Positions 34,853 through 43,815 are shown, numbered from the stretch's first letter. The stretch is DNA of 51,663 nucleotides from Acidimicrobiaceae bacterium (GCA_016845585.1 JAERSO010000013.1:1-51663); one strand, 5' to 3'. Notes: generated by a model not told the origin, from the letters alone. Program-made: numbers and translations.

Positions 34853-35950
34853 GTGGGTCCACGAGTCGCAGCGGTCGTTGAGCAGAGTTGGCACCGAGTT
34901 CCGGGTGGCACGGCCACGTCCACCGTTCGCACCGTCGACGCTCTCGCCGCATTCACCGACGTCGATGTCATCGGCATCGCCGCTCGCCACAGTGAGGGTG
35001 CGCCTGCGGATCTGACACCGACGGTCCCCGTCCAGCATCTTCCCCTCTCGCGCACCGCGCTGTACGAGAGCTGGCATCGCTTCCGCCGCCCCTCGGTCAC
35101 TCGTTGGACGGGACCCATCGATCTGGTCCACGCCACCGGCGGCGTGGTTCCCCCTCGATCGGGAGTCGCGCTGGTGGCCACGATCCATGATCTCACGTTC
35201 CTCCACCGCCCCGAGCAGTTCACCAGACGAGGTGTGTCGTTCATGACACGGAGCCTCGAACTCGCGCAACGCGAGGCGGACATGGTCATCGTGCCGTCCG
35301 AGGCGACTGCCGAAGACTGCTTGAGCGCGGGCATCGAGCGGAGACGCCTACGAGTCATCCCGTGGGGGTGCACGCCGGCCGTGATCCCCGATGCGGATCG
35401 AGCGAGCGTGAGAGCGGCCTACTCGCTTTCTGACGAGTTCCTGCTCTGGGTCGGCACCGCCGAGCCGCGCAAGAACCTCCCGGCCCTCCTGGAGGCCCAT
35501 GGGAGGACGCAGAGTGATCTGCCACTCATCCTGGTCGGCCCGCCCGGGTGGGGCCGAGATGCGGCGTATGGCGCTCCCGGCGGCGACGAGCGGGTCCGTC
35601 ACCTCGGGGTCGTTCCGCAGTCGGTATTGACGGTTCTCTACGAACTCGCCACGGCCTTCGTGTATCCGAGTCTGATGGAAGGTTTCGGCATGCCCGTGCT
35701 CGAGGCCATGGCCCAGGGAACGCCCGTGATCACGAGCCGTTGGTCGGCAACCGAGGAGGTCGCCGGCGATGCCGCGCGCCTGATCGATCCCGCGGACAGT
35801 GGTTCGATCGCGGTCGCGATCGACGAGCTCGTGTCCGATGTGGCGCTCCGAGACCATCTGGGTGAACGGGCCCGCTCGCGGGCCGCCGGGTTGACCTGGG
35901 AGAACACCGCCAACCTGACCGCCGAAGTCTACCGCGAGGTCGTGTCCTGA
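34853..35950 (+). CDS. GT4 glycosyltransferase (mannosyl/fucosyltransferase-like)
   Basis: A 365-residue GT-B enzyme. The N-terminal half has VEQSWHRVPGGTATSTVRTV and VATIHDLTFLHRPEQFTRRG; the donor half has FLLWVGTAEPRKNLPALLEA, VYPSLMEGFGMPVLEAMAQG and TPVITSRWSATEEVAGDAA. The I-H-D-L-T plus E-P-R-K-N-L combination is typical of GT4 enzymes that use GDP-sugars such as mannosyltransferases, which fits the GDP-fucose and GDP-mannose genes around it (inference). It begins a run of six plus-strand genes to 41185 and is divergent from fcl with 37 nt between. The GTG start lies 6 nt after CAGACT, a weak -10 box. Confidence 0.86.
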   Translation: MGPRVAAVVEQSWHRVPGGTATSTVRTVDALAAFTDVDVIGIAARHSEGAPADLTPTVPVQHLPLSRTALYESWHRFRRPSVTRWTGPIDLVHATGGVVPPRSGVALVATIHDLTFLHRPEQFTRRGVSFMTRSLELAQREADMVIVPSEATAEDCLSAGIERRRLRVIPWGCTPAVIPDADRASVRAAYSLSDEFLLWVGTAEPRKNLPALLEAHGRTQSDLPLILVGPPGWGRDAAYGAPGGDERVRHLGVVPQSVLTVLYELATAFVYPSLMEGFGMPVLEAMAQGTPVITSRWSATEEVAGDAARLIDPADSGSIAVAIDELVSDVALRDHLGERARSRAAGLTWENTANLTAEVYREVVS

Positions 35951-35963
35951 TGGAATCGCGCCC

Positions 35964-37076
35964 ATGAAGGTCGCCGCGAACCTCGCGTTCGTCGTTCCCG
36001 GCGGCGTCGGTGGCAGTGAGGAGTACTCGGTTCGGTTGCTGCGGGCACTCGCCGCTCTCGGGTCCGACGATGTCGACGTGACCGTCATCGGCTCCCAACA
36101 GCTCTTCGCCGAGCACGCGAAGCTCGGCGGTCACGCATGCCTGCCCTTCCGGGGGCCCGTTCACCGCCGGCCGTACCGGATCGCGGTGGAGTCGACCTGG
36201 CTCGCCCACGCAACGCGGGATTTCGACCTCGTCCATCACTTCGGAGGCCGGATTCCCGCCCGCCGTCCCGACATCCCCACGGTGCTGACCGTCCACGACA
36301 TCCAGCCCCTCGACATGCCGGAGAACTTCTCGACCCTGAAGCAGCGGTATCTCGCCTATGCGCTGCCGCGGGCCATCCGTGGCGCCGATGTCGTGGTGAC
36401 CCCGTCGGCGTGGGTACGGGGCGGAATCATCGACCGCTTCGATCTCGATCCCGCGCGAGTGCGGGTCGTCTCCTCGACCTCTGACCCTGGTGTGGTCAAC
36501 GGTGCTGTTCATCCAGCGGTGGCCGCGCTCGGCGACCGGCCCCTGATCATCTATCCGGCCGTGTCACACCCGCACAAGAACCACCGGGTGCTACTGGACG
36601 CCCTACCCGCGATCATCGACGCGCACCCCGACGTCCTCGTCGTCTTCACAGGCGGCCGGGGACGGTGTGCCGAACCACTCGACGCCACCTCGCGTGCCAT
36701 CGACCCTGCCGGGCGCCACATCCGTCACCTCGGCCGTGTCGAAGCCGCCACGCTCGCCGAGCTGACAGCCCGGGCGGACGTGATGGCCTTCCCCTCTCGG
36801 TACGAGGGGTTCGGTCTGCCGGTACTCGAGGCGATGCACCGTGGCACTCCAGTCGTCGCCGCGAACACCACGGCGATCCCCGAGGTGCTCGGCGACGCCG
36901 GTGTGCTCGTCGACCCGGGCGATGTGGATGGTTGGGCGCAGGCCCTGAGCGGTCTGCTCGCCGACGACGTCCGTCGTGCCGAGCTCGCTGTGGCAGGCAC
37001 GGCGCGAGCCGAGGCCTATTCTCCAGCCTCGTCAGCCGCCGCACTGTTGGGTGTCTGGCGAGACGCCGTCGGGTAG
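35964..37076 (+). CDS. GT4 glycosyltransferase
   Basis: A 370-residue GT-B enzyme related to the preceding one. It has LAFVVPGGVGGSEEYSVRLL, a HHFGGRIPARRP segment, VLTVHDIQPLDMPENFS, the donor-side YPAVSHPHKNHRVLLDAL, AFPSRYEGFGLPVLEAMHRG and IPEVLGDAGVLVDP. The blocks shared with the gene before suggest an older duplication, with a different acceptor half. It lies 13 nt downstream of that gene. Donor and linkage are unknown, but the local GDP-sugar genes make GDP-Man, GDP-L-Fuc or GDP-D-Rha plausible. Confidence 0.86.
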   Translation: MKVAANLAFVVPGGVGGSEEYSVRLLRALAALGSDDVDVTVIGSQQLFAEHAKLGGHACLPFRGPVHRRPYRIAVESTWLAHATRDFDLVHHFGGRIPARRPDIPTVLTVHDIQPLDMPENFSTLKQRYLAYALPRAIRGADVVVTPSAWVRGGIIDRFDLDPARVRVVSSTSDPGVVNGAVHPAVAALGDRPLIIYPAVSHPHKNHRVLLDALPAIIDAHPDVLVVFTGGRGRCAEPLDATSRAIDPAGRHIRHLGRVEAATLAELTARADVMAFPSRYEGFGLPVLEAMHRGTPVVAANTTAIPEVLGDAGVLVDPGDVDGWAQALSGLLADDVRRAELAVAGTARAEAYSPASSAAALLGVWRDAVG

Positions 37077-37090
37077 GAGGAGGATTGTCG

Positions 37091-38338
37091 ATGCGGGTCC
37101 TGGTGATCTGTCCACACTTCGATCCCGACCCCGCCCCGACGGGCGTCGTGATGACGGAGATCGTCAAGCGCCTCATCGAGGAGGGTCGTGACGGTGACGG
37201 TCATGAGGTCGAGATCGTCACCTCGCTTCCGTGGTACACCCAACACGCCGTCGAAGAGGGGTGGCGGGGCCGCCCGTGGCGAACCGAGCGCACCGCGTGG
37301 GGACGTATCACCCGCGTACATCCGTTCCCCACGGACAAGCGCAACATCCCCGCCCGTGCCCTCGCCTTCGCCGGCTTCACCGGTCTCGCCGGGATGCTCA
37401 TGCTGTTTCGCCGCCGACGGCCCGATGTCGTGCTCGCGATGTCGCCGCCGCTCACGCTCGGGTTGCCGGCGTGGGTCACAGCCCGGGTGCGTCGGGTGCC
37501 ATTCGTGTTCAACGTCCAGGACATCTTCCCTGACGTCGCGGTCGAGGTCGGAGCGATCAAGAGCAAACGGGTGATCGCGATCGCTCGTCGGCTCGAGCGG
37601 TTCATCTATCGCCGGGCCGAGGCGGTGACGGTGCTGTCCGCTGACCTCGCGGACAACGTGTCCGACAAGATCGGGGCAGGGTCATCGACGGAGGTTCGCG
37701 TGATTCCCAACTTCGTCGACACCGAACGGATCGCCCCCGCCGAACGGCAGAACCCGTACCGGCGCGAGTTCGATCTGGGTGACCGGATCGTGGTCATGTA
37801 CGCCGGCAACCTGGGCTTTTCGCAACCGTTGGATCTGATGATCGACGCGGCGCGACGGTTCCGCAACCGAGACGATGTGGTGTTCGTGATCAACGGCGGT
37901 GGTTCGGAGCGACCACGGCTCGAGGCGGCCGCGGCCGATCTGGCCAACGTCCGCTTCATCGACTTCCAGCCTCCGGACCGGCTCGCCGAGACGCTGGCGG
38001 CGGGCGATGTCCACGTGATCGCGCTCCGGAAGGGCTTGGCGCGGTCCTCGGTGCCGTCCAAGCTCTACTCGATCCTCGCCGCGGGACGCCCGGTACTCGC
38101 CTCGATCGATCCGGAGACCGAGGTCGAGCGTGTCCTCCTCGAGCAGGACTGTGGCGTGACCTGTCCCCCGGAGGACAGTCAGGCGTTCGCCGCGGCCCTG
38201 GGAGCGCTGCTCGAGCGTCCAACCGAGTTGGCGGAGATGGGGGAGCGGGGCCGGCATTTCGTCGAGACCTGGATCTCGCCTGCGGGGGTGGCGCGGGCCT
38301 ACATCGACCTGTTCGACGAGCTCAGAAGCCGTCGCTAA
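37091..38338 (+). CDS. GT4 glycosyltransferase (WbuB/WcaI-like)
   Basis: A 415-residue GT-B enzyme. The N-terminus reads RVLVICPHFDPDPAPTGVVM, then SPPLTLGLPAWVTAR, PFVFNVQDIFPDVAVEVG and IYRRAEAVTVLSADLADNV, a pattern of the WbuB/WcaI-type GT4 group; the donor half has VVMYAGNLGFSQPLDLMIDA, SSVPSKLYSILAAGRPVLAS and an acidic EVERVLLEQDCG. WbuB adds N-acetyl-L-fucosamine in E. coli O26, but the sugar here cannot be told. A very strong Shine-Dalgarno sequence (AGGAGGAGG directly after the previous stop) precedes ATG 37091, so this gene is probably well translated from the shared mRNA. Confidence 0.86.
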   Translation: MRVLVICPHFDPDPAPTGVVMTEIVKRLIEEGRDGDGHEVEIVTSLPWYTQHAVEEGWRGRPWRTERTAWGRITRVHPFPTDKRNIPARALAFAGFTGLAGMLMLFRRRRPDVVLAMSPPLTLGLPAWVTARVRRVPFVFNVQDIFPDVAVEVGAIKSKRVIAIARRLERFIYRRAEAVTVLSADLADNVSDKIGAGSSTEVRVIPNFVDTERIAPAERQNPYRREFDLGDRIVVMYAGNLGFSQPLDLMIDAARRFRNRDDVVFVINGGGSERPRLEAAAADLANVRFIDFQPPDRLAETLAAGDVHVIALRKGLARSSVPSKLYSILAAGRPVLASIDPETEVERVLLEQDCGVTCPPEDSQAFAAALGALLERPTELAEMGERGRHFVETWISPAGVARAYIDLFDELRSRR

Positions 38339-38376
38339 ACCACGGGGGTGCGCGCGGATGCATGCCGTAGGGCCGC

Positions 38377-38382
38377 TAGCGT
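38377..38382 (+). promoter_or_regulatory. Candidate -10 box TAGCGT for the His-rich membrane protein gene
   Basis: TAGCGT ends 8 nt before GTG 38391 and favours that start over ATG 38358. It may start a new transcript inside the plus-strand run. Confidence 0.45.
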
Positions 38383-38390
38383 TGCTCGCC

Positions 38391-39116
38391 GTGGGTAAAG
38401 CAAGTTCGTCCAAGAAGGTCCAGCGGGCCGCCAAAGCAGCAGCCTCCTCGCGCGGCGCCTCGGAGAAGCGGGAACTCGGGTTCCCTCTCACGGTCGCAGC
38501 CGTCGTCGTGTTGGGCATCGCGCTCGTGCTCATCGCCCGTCAGAACCGTGAGGTCGTGGCGCCGACCACGGCCGACCACTGGCACTCGGCGTACACGGTG
38601 TACGACTGCGGCACCGTCGTCGCCGACTTCATGGCGACCGCCGACCCTGACGGCATCCACAGTCACCAGGACGGCCTGATTCACATCCACCCGTTCAACA
38701 GCTCGGCCACCGGCGATGATGCCCAGATGTCGGTGTTCTTCGAGGCCATGGGTGCCACCGTCGACACCGACGAGATCACTGGCCGAGAGTTCCCCGACAT
38801 CGTGGCCGACGAGGGTTGTGGCGGCGAAGCCGCCGTGATCAAGGTCGGCCGATTCGAGGTGGACCCGGAAGTCCGGCTCGTGGCGGTCTACGACAAGGAC
38901 TTCGAGGACATCCAGTTCCTCGGCGATCGCGAAGCGTTCACCATCGCCAAGGTCCCGGTCGGTGAAGATCCGCCCGCCCCGAGTGCGGAATCCCTCGCTC
39001 AACTCGACGCCAGCACCGGTTCCGACCTGATCTCGCAGTCTCCGGTCCCGTTGGAGACCCCCGAAGACGGCGACACCACCGATGGTGAGGACAGCGAGTC
39101 CGACTCCGACGGATAG
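38391..39116 (+). CDS. Membrane-anchored His-rich protein of unknown function
   Basis: A 241-residue protein without a family I can name. A basic cytoplasmic start (GKASSSKKVQRAAKAAASSR) is followed by one membrane helix (PLTVAAVVVLGIALVLIA) and an acidic outer domain. This domain begins DHWHSAYTVYDCG and goes on to DGIHSHQDGLIHIHPF: seven histidines in about 40 residues, in pairs and near acidic residues, like a metal site. Two cysteines (D-C-G and G-C-G-G) could form a disulfide. The last 40 residues are Ser/Asp/Glu-rich and low in complexity. It sits between a GT4 gene and the guanylyltransferase gene, so a role in surface assembly is possible but unproven. Confidence 0.72.
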   Translation: MGKASSSKKVQRAAKAAASSRGASEKRELGFPLTVAAVVVLGIALVLIARQNREVVAPTTADHWHSAYTVYDCGTVVADFMATADPDGIHSHQDGLIHIHPFNSSATGDDAQMSVFFEAMGATVDTDEITGREFPDIVADEGCGGEAAVIKVGRFEVDPEVRLVAVYDKDFEDIQFLGDREAFTIAKVPVGEDPPAPSAESLAQLDASTGSDLISQSPVPLETPEDGDTTDGEDSESDSDG

Positions 39117-39170
39117 CGGGCAGCGAGTGAGTCGGACGGGCCAGGACGGTACCGGAACCCAGGAGGCGCG

Positions 39171-40175
39171 ATGAAGGCGGTAGTACTCGTCGGCGGGTTC
39201 GGAACTCGACTCCGCCCTCTCACCTCCACCACACCGAAACAGATGCTGCCGGTGATCGACCGACCCATGCTCGAGCATGTGATCGCCGGGTTGGCCCGTC
39301 ACGGTGTCGATGAGGTCGTGCTTTCGCTCGGCTACAGAGAAGACGTGTTTCGCGAGGCATACCCCGATGGCGAGTGCGCCGGCGTTGCGCTGAAGTACGC
39401 CGTTGAACCCGAGCCGCTCGATACCGCGGGAGCCGTGCGTTTCGCCGCCGAAGCCGCCGGTATCGATGAGACCTTCATCGTCGTCAACGGCGACGTCTTC
39501 ACCGATCTCGACGTGAGCTCGGTCTGGCGACGACACCATGAGGTCGGTGCGGAGGGCACGATCGCGTTGACACCCGTCGACGACCCCTCCCGGTACGGGG
39601 TCGTCCCGACCGATGCCGAGGGCAAGGTCCTCGGGTTCGTCGAGAAGCCTCCCCGCGAGGAGGCGCCGACGAACTGGATCAACGCCGGCACCTATGTGCT
39701 CGAACCGTCTGTGCTGCAACGGATCGAGACCGGCCGCAAGGTTTCCATCGAACGCGAGACCTTCCCGGCGATCGTGGCGGACGGCGGCCTGTGGGCCGTC
39801 CGGTCCGAGGCGTACTGGGTCGACGCCGGCACACCGGCCACCTATGTGCAGATCCAGCTCGATCTGCTCGACGGTCTCCGCGGCGACCCTGTCGACGGTG
39901 TCGCCGACGATGCGTCGATCGACCCGTCGGCGGTGATCGACCGTTCGGTGGTGATGAGCGGCGCCAGGATCGGGGCCAATGCCGTCGTTCGGGACTCGGT
40001 CGTCTCCATGGGCGCGGTGGTCAGGGATGGCGCGCTGATCGAGGATTCCGTCGTCGGGCCGGGTGCAGTCGTCGGCACCGGATCCAGGCTGACCGGCCTG
40101 TCGATGCTCGGTGACGGGGCGTCCGTCGATGACCACGCCTCCCTGGTCGGAGCGAAGGTCCCGGAGGTCGACTGA
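39171..40175 (+). CDS. NDP-sugar pyrophosphorylase, probable mannose-1-phosphate guanylyltransferase
   Basis: A 334-residue protein. The nucleotidyltransferase domain begins KAVVLVGGFGTRLRPLTSTT and has TPKQMLPVIDRPMLEHV, the metal-binding VVNGDVFTDLD, LGFVEKPPREEAPTNWINAG and YWVDAGTPATYVQ. The C-terminal 90 residues form a left-handed beta-helix of hexapeptide repeats. This build fits actinobacterial ManB/GMPP-type enzymes, which make GDP-mannose from mannose-1-P and GTP, as needed by gmd nearby. Glucose-1-P thymidylyl- or uridylyltransferase activity cannot be excluded. AGGAGG at 39161-39166 fixes ATG 39171. The stop shares a base with galE (TGATG). Confidence 0.82.
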   Translation: MKAVVLVGGFGTRLRPLTSTTPKQMLPVIDRPMLEHVIAGLARHGVDEVVLSLGYREDVFREAYPDGECAGVALKYAVEPEPLDTAGAVRFAAEAAGIDETFIVVNGDVFTDLDVSSVWRRHHEVGAEGTIALTPVDDPSRYGVVPTDAEGKVLGFVEKPPREEAPTNWINAGTYVLEPSVLQRIETGRKVSIERETFPAIVADGGLWAVRSEAYWVDAGTPATYVQIQLDLLDGLRGDPVDGVADDASIDPSAVIDRSVVMSGARIGANAVVRDSVVSMGAVVRDGALIEDSVVGPGAVVGTGSRLTGLSMLGDGASVDDHASLVGAKVPEVD

Positions 40176-41185
40176 TGGCTGTTCTCGTCACCGGTGGCGC
40201 CGGCTACATCGGGAGCCACACGGCGGTGGCGCTGCACGAAGCAGGTCGAGACGTCGTGGTGATCGACAACTTCGCCAACAGCTCGCGGAAGGCAACCGAT
40301 GCGGTGCGAGCACTCACCGCCGACTCGGTGGTGGTGGTCGAGGCCGATCTGCTCGACGGCGAAGCCCTCGCAGAGGTCTTCGCCGATCATGACATCGACG
40401 AGGTCATCCACTTCGCAGCGCACAAGGCCGTCGGGGAGTCGGTCCAGAAGCCGTTGGATTACTACCGCAACAACCTCGGATCCACGATCGGTCTCGTCGA
40501 CGCCATGGTCGGCGCGGGCGTGTCCAGACTCGTCTTCTCGTCGTCGTGCACCGTCTACGGCCAGCCCGATGAGATCCCAGTTGTCGAAACCGCGCCGACC
40601 GGTGCCGAGAGCCCGTACGGCTGGACGAAGTACATGAGCGAGCAGATCCTGCGGGATGCCGCCGCCGCGCTCGATCTCGACGTTGTGTCGTTGCGCTACT
40701 TCAACCCGGTGGGTGCGCATGAGAGCGGCACGCTGGGCGAGGACCCCAATGGCATCCCGAACAACCTCGTTCCCGTCGTGATGCAGGTGGCGGTCGGTCG
40801 TCTGGAGAAGCTGATGGTCTTCGGTGACGACTACGACACGCCCGACGGCACCGCGATTCGTGACTACATCCACGTCGTCGATCTCGCGGAGGGTCATGTC
40901 GCGGCCCTGGACGCCCTGGCGAACGGGCTCGCCGGTTGCACCGCGATCAACCTCGGCACGGGGGTCGGAAGTTCGGTGCTCGAGGTGATCGGAGCCGCGG
41001 CCGATGCCGTGGGTGCTGCGATCCCCTACGAGATCGTCGATCGCCGCGCCGGCGATATCGAACAGATCTACGCCCGGACCGAGTACGCCGCCGAAGTGCT
41101 CGGCTGGCGATCAGAGCGAGACCTTGCCGCCATGATGCGCGACCACTGGAACTGGCAGCGGAAGAACCCCAACGGTTTCCACTGA
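40175..41185 (+). CDS. galE: UDP-glucose 4-epimerase
   Basis: A 336-residue SDR enzyme of normal length. It has AVLVTGGAGYIGSHTAVALH, IDNFANSSRKA, IHFAAHKAVGESVQKPLDYY, the catalytic S-S-C-T-V-Y-G and Y-x3-K (SPYGWTKYMSEQILRD), LRYFNPVGAHESGTLGEDP and DYIHVVDLAEGHVAAL, all GalE signatures. It interconverts UDP-glucose and UDP-galactose (possibly the N-acetyl forms) through a bound NAD+. It is the last gene of the plus-strand run from 34853 and converges on cofE with 28 nt between, in which I see no clear hairpin. Confidence 0.92.
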   Translation: MAVLVTGGAGYIGSHTAVALHEAGRDVVVIDNFANSSRKATDAVRALTADSVVVVEADLLDGEALAEVFADHDIDEVIHFAAHKAVGESVQKPLDYYRNNLGSTIGLVDAMVGAGVSRLVFSSSCTVYGQPDEIPVVETAPTGAESPYGWTKYMSEQILRDAAAALDLDVVSLRYFNPVGAHESGTLGEDPNGIPNNLVPVVMQVAVGRLEKLMVFGDDYDTPDGTAIRDYIHVVDLAEGHVAALDALANGLAGCTAINLGTGVGSSVLEVIGAAADAVGAAIPYEIVDRRAGDIEQIYARTEYAAEVLGWRSERDLAAMMRDHWNWQRKNPNGFH

Positions 41186-41213
41186 CCCACGGCGGGTCTC
41201 GGGAGCCGGAGGG

Positions 41214-41912
41214 TCAGCGGAAGAGGTCTTCGCTCGGGTCACGGACGATCTCGTCCACCACGCCACCACGGCCGAACCACTCGGGATCGAGACCGCGGAC
41301 GATGGCGACCGCGACACCCTTGGCCTTGCCCATGACGAGATCGGCGGCGGCCGCGATCTCGTCGACGATCGCCACCTCAGTGACCATGAGTTCTCGTCCG
41401 AGGGCGTCGGTCGTGCCCCGGAGGTCGGCGATGGCCCGGATGCCGGCGCAGCCGATGGCGACGTCGGTGACCCCACGGCGCCAGGGGCGACCGAATGTGT
41501 CGCTGATGACGATCGCGACGTCCTTGCCGTGGCGGGCACGGAGACGGTCGCGAATGCCGCGGGCGGAGCGGTCACTGTCGATGGGCAGCAGCGCGGCCTG
41601 GCCTCGTTCGACGTTCGAGAGATCGATGCCTGCGTTGGCACACACGAAGCCGTGTTCGGTCTCGCTGATGATGAGTTCGCCGCGGCGGCGCACGATCCTC
41701 ACGGATTCCTGTTCGACGAGTGGCTTGTGCGAAAGCGGGTCATTGGGGTCGATTTCGACGAGTCGCCCCTCGGCCTTCGACACGACCTTCTGCGTGATGA
41801 CGAGGCAATCCCCATCCTGGATGACGGTGTCGGACGCCGCGATCAGTTCGGCGAGATCGTCGCCGGGACGGACCTCGCCGATCCCGGCGACGGGGTGAAC
41901 TTCGAGACTCAT
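41214..41912 (-). CDS. cofE: Coenzyme F420-0:L-glutamate ligase (CofE/FbiB N-terminal type)
   Basis: A 232-residue protein. It shows VHPVAGIGEVRPGDDLAELI, DCLVITQKVVSKAEGRLVEI, HGFVCANAGIDLSNVE, the signature SDTFGRPWRRGVTDVAIGCA and LMVTEVAIVDEIAAAADLVMG. CofE adds glutamates to F420-0 with GTP. The mycobacterial homologue FbiB carries an extra C-terminal nitroreductase-like domain that reduces dehydro-F420; this protein stops before it, so a separate reductase must exist if that route is used. ATG 41912 overlaps the cofD stop by 4 nt (41909-41912). Confidence 0.9.
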   Translation of the reverse strand: MSLEVHPVAGIGEVRPGDDLAELIAASDTVIQDGDCLVITQKVVSKAEGRLVEIDPNDPLSHKPLVEQESVRIVRRRGELIISETEHGFVCANAGIDLSNVERGQAALLPIDSDRSARGIRDRLRARHGKDVAIVISDTFGRPWRRGVTDVAIGCAGIRAIADLRGTTDALGRELMVTEVAIVDEIAAAADLVMGKAKGVAVAIVRGLDPEWFGRGGVVDEIVRDPSEDLFR

Positions 41913-42835
41913 CGGCAGGCCTCCGCACACGCCGTGGCGAGGGCGGTGGCGACGCCGGGTTCGCTCATGATGGTGGGCATGACGATGGGGCGCATTCCCG
42001 CGGCCTCCACCTCGGTGGCGAGATCCGCATCGATCTCGTCGATGACGAGGGCGGCGGCGAGATCGCGATAGCGCCGGGCGACGCCGACAACAGAGGACTC
42101 CTCACCGAGTTCGCGCAGCATCCGATCGGCGGGACCCTTGAGCGCCGCACCACCGATGATGGGGGACACGGCGACGTTGCGGCTACGGCGGGCGGTGACG
42201 GCCTCGGTGACCCCGGGAACCGCAAGGATCGGGCCGATCGAGACGATCGGGTTGGACGGAGCGATCACGAGGCTCTCGGCATCACCGATGGCGGCGAGCG
42301 TCTCGGGGCTGGCGGCCGACCGTTCGGCGCCGGCGAAGCGCACCGATGTGACCTGCACCGCGTGGGCGAGGCGCACGAAGTACTCCTGGAAGCCGATCTC
42401 GCTCCCGTCGGTGAGTGTCACGCGGGTCTCGACACGATCGTTGGTGACCGGGAGAAGGCGGCAGCGCAGGTCCCATGCTGCTGCGATGTCGGCGGTGACC
42501 GCGGTGAGGTCGGACCCGCCCTGGAGCCGGGCGGTGCGAAAGAGGTGGGTGCCGAGGTCGCGATCGCCGAGACTGAACCAATCGTCGCCGCCGTAGCGGC
42601 CGAGTTCGGCCATGGCCGTCCATGTCTCGTCGACGAGACCCCAGCCGCGCTCGGGATCGATGGCGCCGGCAAGTGTGTAGGTGCACGTGTCGAGATCGGG
42701 GCTGATGTGGAGCCCGTGCAGGACCACGTCGTCGCCGACGTTGACGATCGCCGTGACGGAAGCGGGGTCGAACGCCTCGATCGCACCACGGAGGTACCGG
42801 GCTGCGCCGACGCCGCCGGCCAGCACGGTGTGCAT
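41909..42835 (-). CDS. cofD: 2-phospho-L-lactate/phosphoenolpyruvate transferase of F420 biosynthesis (CofD/FbiA)
   Basis: A 308-residue protein. Family marks: VLAGGVGAARYLRGAIEAF at the N-terminus, AIVNVGDDVVLHGLHISPDL, the WFSLGDRDLGTHLFRT block, VIAPSNPIVSIGPILAVPG and SPIIGGAALKGPADRML. It joins the deazaflavin Fo to the phospholactyl or enolpyruvyl unit supplied as a GDP conjugate, giving F420-0 or dehydro-F420-0. The ATG shares a base with the gmd stop (TGATG at 42833-42837), and the stop overlaps cofE, so gmd, cofD and cofE are read as a coupled set. Confidence 0.93.
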   Translation of the reverse strand: MHTVLAGGVGAARYLRGAIEAFDPASVTAIVNVGDDVVLHGLHISPDLDTCTYTLAGAIDPERGWGLVDETWTAMAELGRYGGDDWFSLGDRDLGTHLFRTARLQGGSDLTAVTADIAAAWDLRCRLLPVTNDRVETRVTLTDGSEIGFQEYFVRLAHAVQVTSVRFAGAERSAASPETLAAIGDAESLVIAPSNPIVSIGPILAVPGVTEAVTARRSRNVAVSPIIGGAALKGPADRMLRELGEESSVVGVARRYRDLAAALVIDEIDADLATEVEAAGMRPIVMPTIMSEPGVATALATACAEACR

Positions 42836-43815
42836 CAGGCGAGGCCCCGGAGGCGACCTTCGAGAAGATCGATGTCGGCGTCGACCATCATGGTGACGAG
42901 TTCCTGGAAGCTGGTGGTGGGTTCCCAGCCGAGCTTCTCCTTCGCCTTCGTGCCGTCGCCGACCAGGAGGTCGACCTCGGCGGGGCGCATGAAGCGTTCG
43001 TCCACCGTGACGTACTCCTGCCAGTCGAGGTCGACGTGGCCGAAGGCGACCTCGCAGAACTCACGGACCGAGTGGGTCTCGCCCGTGCAGATCACGAAGT
43101 CGTCGGGCTCGTCCTGCTGGAGCATCCGCCACATGGCGTCGACATAGTCACCCGCGAAGCCCCAGTCACGCTGGGCGTCGAGGTTGCCGAGTCGGAGTTC
43201 GTCCTGACGTCCGAGGTGGATCTGGGCCACGGCATGGCTGATCTTGCGGGTGACGAATTCGAGGCCTCGGCGAGGGCTCTCGTGGTTGAACAGGATGCCG
43301 GATGTGCCATGTAGCCCGTAGGACTCGCGGTAGTTGACGGTGATCCAGTGCCCGTAGACCTTGGCGACGCCGTAGGGGCTGCGCGGGTGGAACGGTGTGG
43401 TCTCGGTCTGGGGAACCTCGTGGACCTTGCCGAACATCTCCGACGAGCTCGCCTGGTAGTAGCGGATCTCGGGGTCGACGAGCCGGATCGCGTCGAGCAA
43501 CCGGGTGACGCCCAGCGCAGTGGTCTCGCCGGTCAGTACCGGTTGCCCGAAGGAGGTCTGCACGAACGACTGCGCGGCGAGGTTGTAGACCTCTTCGGGG
43601 CGATACGTACGTAGGATCTCGATCATCGAGACCTCGTCGAGGAGGTCGCCGGGAACGAAGGTGACGCGGTCCTGGATATGGGCGATGCGTTCGAAGTTCA
43701 CGGTGCTGGACCGGCGGACCATGCCGATGACCTCATAGTCCTGCTCAAGCAGGAACTCGGCGAGATAGGAGCCGTCCTGCCCGGTGATTCCGGTGATGAG
43801 TGCGCGCTTGGCCAC
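42835..43815 (-). CDS. gmd: GDP-mannose 4,6-dehydratase
   Basis: A 326-residue SDR enzyme, the short form seen in GDP-D-rhamnose pathways. Motifs: [56 protein letters not shown], the S-S-S-E-M-F-G plus Y-x3-K site ([20 protein letters not shown]), [17 protein letters not shown] and [17 protein letters not shown]. It makes GDP-4-keto-6-deoxy-D-mannose, the branch point to GDP-L-fucose (fcl) and GDP-D-rhamnose (rmd). GTG 43815 has AAGGAA about 6 nt upstream. It lies 48 nt after rmd and is coupled to cofD. Confidence 0.94.
   Translation of the reverse strand: MAKRALITGITGQDGSYLAEFLLEQDYEVIGMVRRSSTVNFERIAHIQDRVTFVPGDLLDEVSMIEILRTYRPEEVYNLAAQSFVQTSFGQPVLTGETTALGVTRLLDAIRLVDPEIRYYQASSSEMFGKVHEVPQTETTPFHPRSPYGVAKVYGHWITVNYRESYGLHGTSGILFNHESPRRGLEFVTRKISHAVAQIHLGRQDELRLGNLDAQRDWGFAGDYVDAMWRMLQQDEPDDFVICTGETHSVREFCEVAFGHVDLDWQEYVTVDERFMRPAEVDLLVGDGTKAKEKLGWEPTTSFQELVTMMVDADIDLLEGRLRGLA

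Noticed and set aside
38376..40136. Minus-strand 586-codon open frame opposite the His-rich protein and guanylyltransferase genes
   Set aside because: No domain seen; shadow of two well supported plus-strand genes.
41186..41213. Possible terminator between galE and cofE
   Set aside because: GC-rich but no convincing inverted repeat could be drawn.
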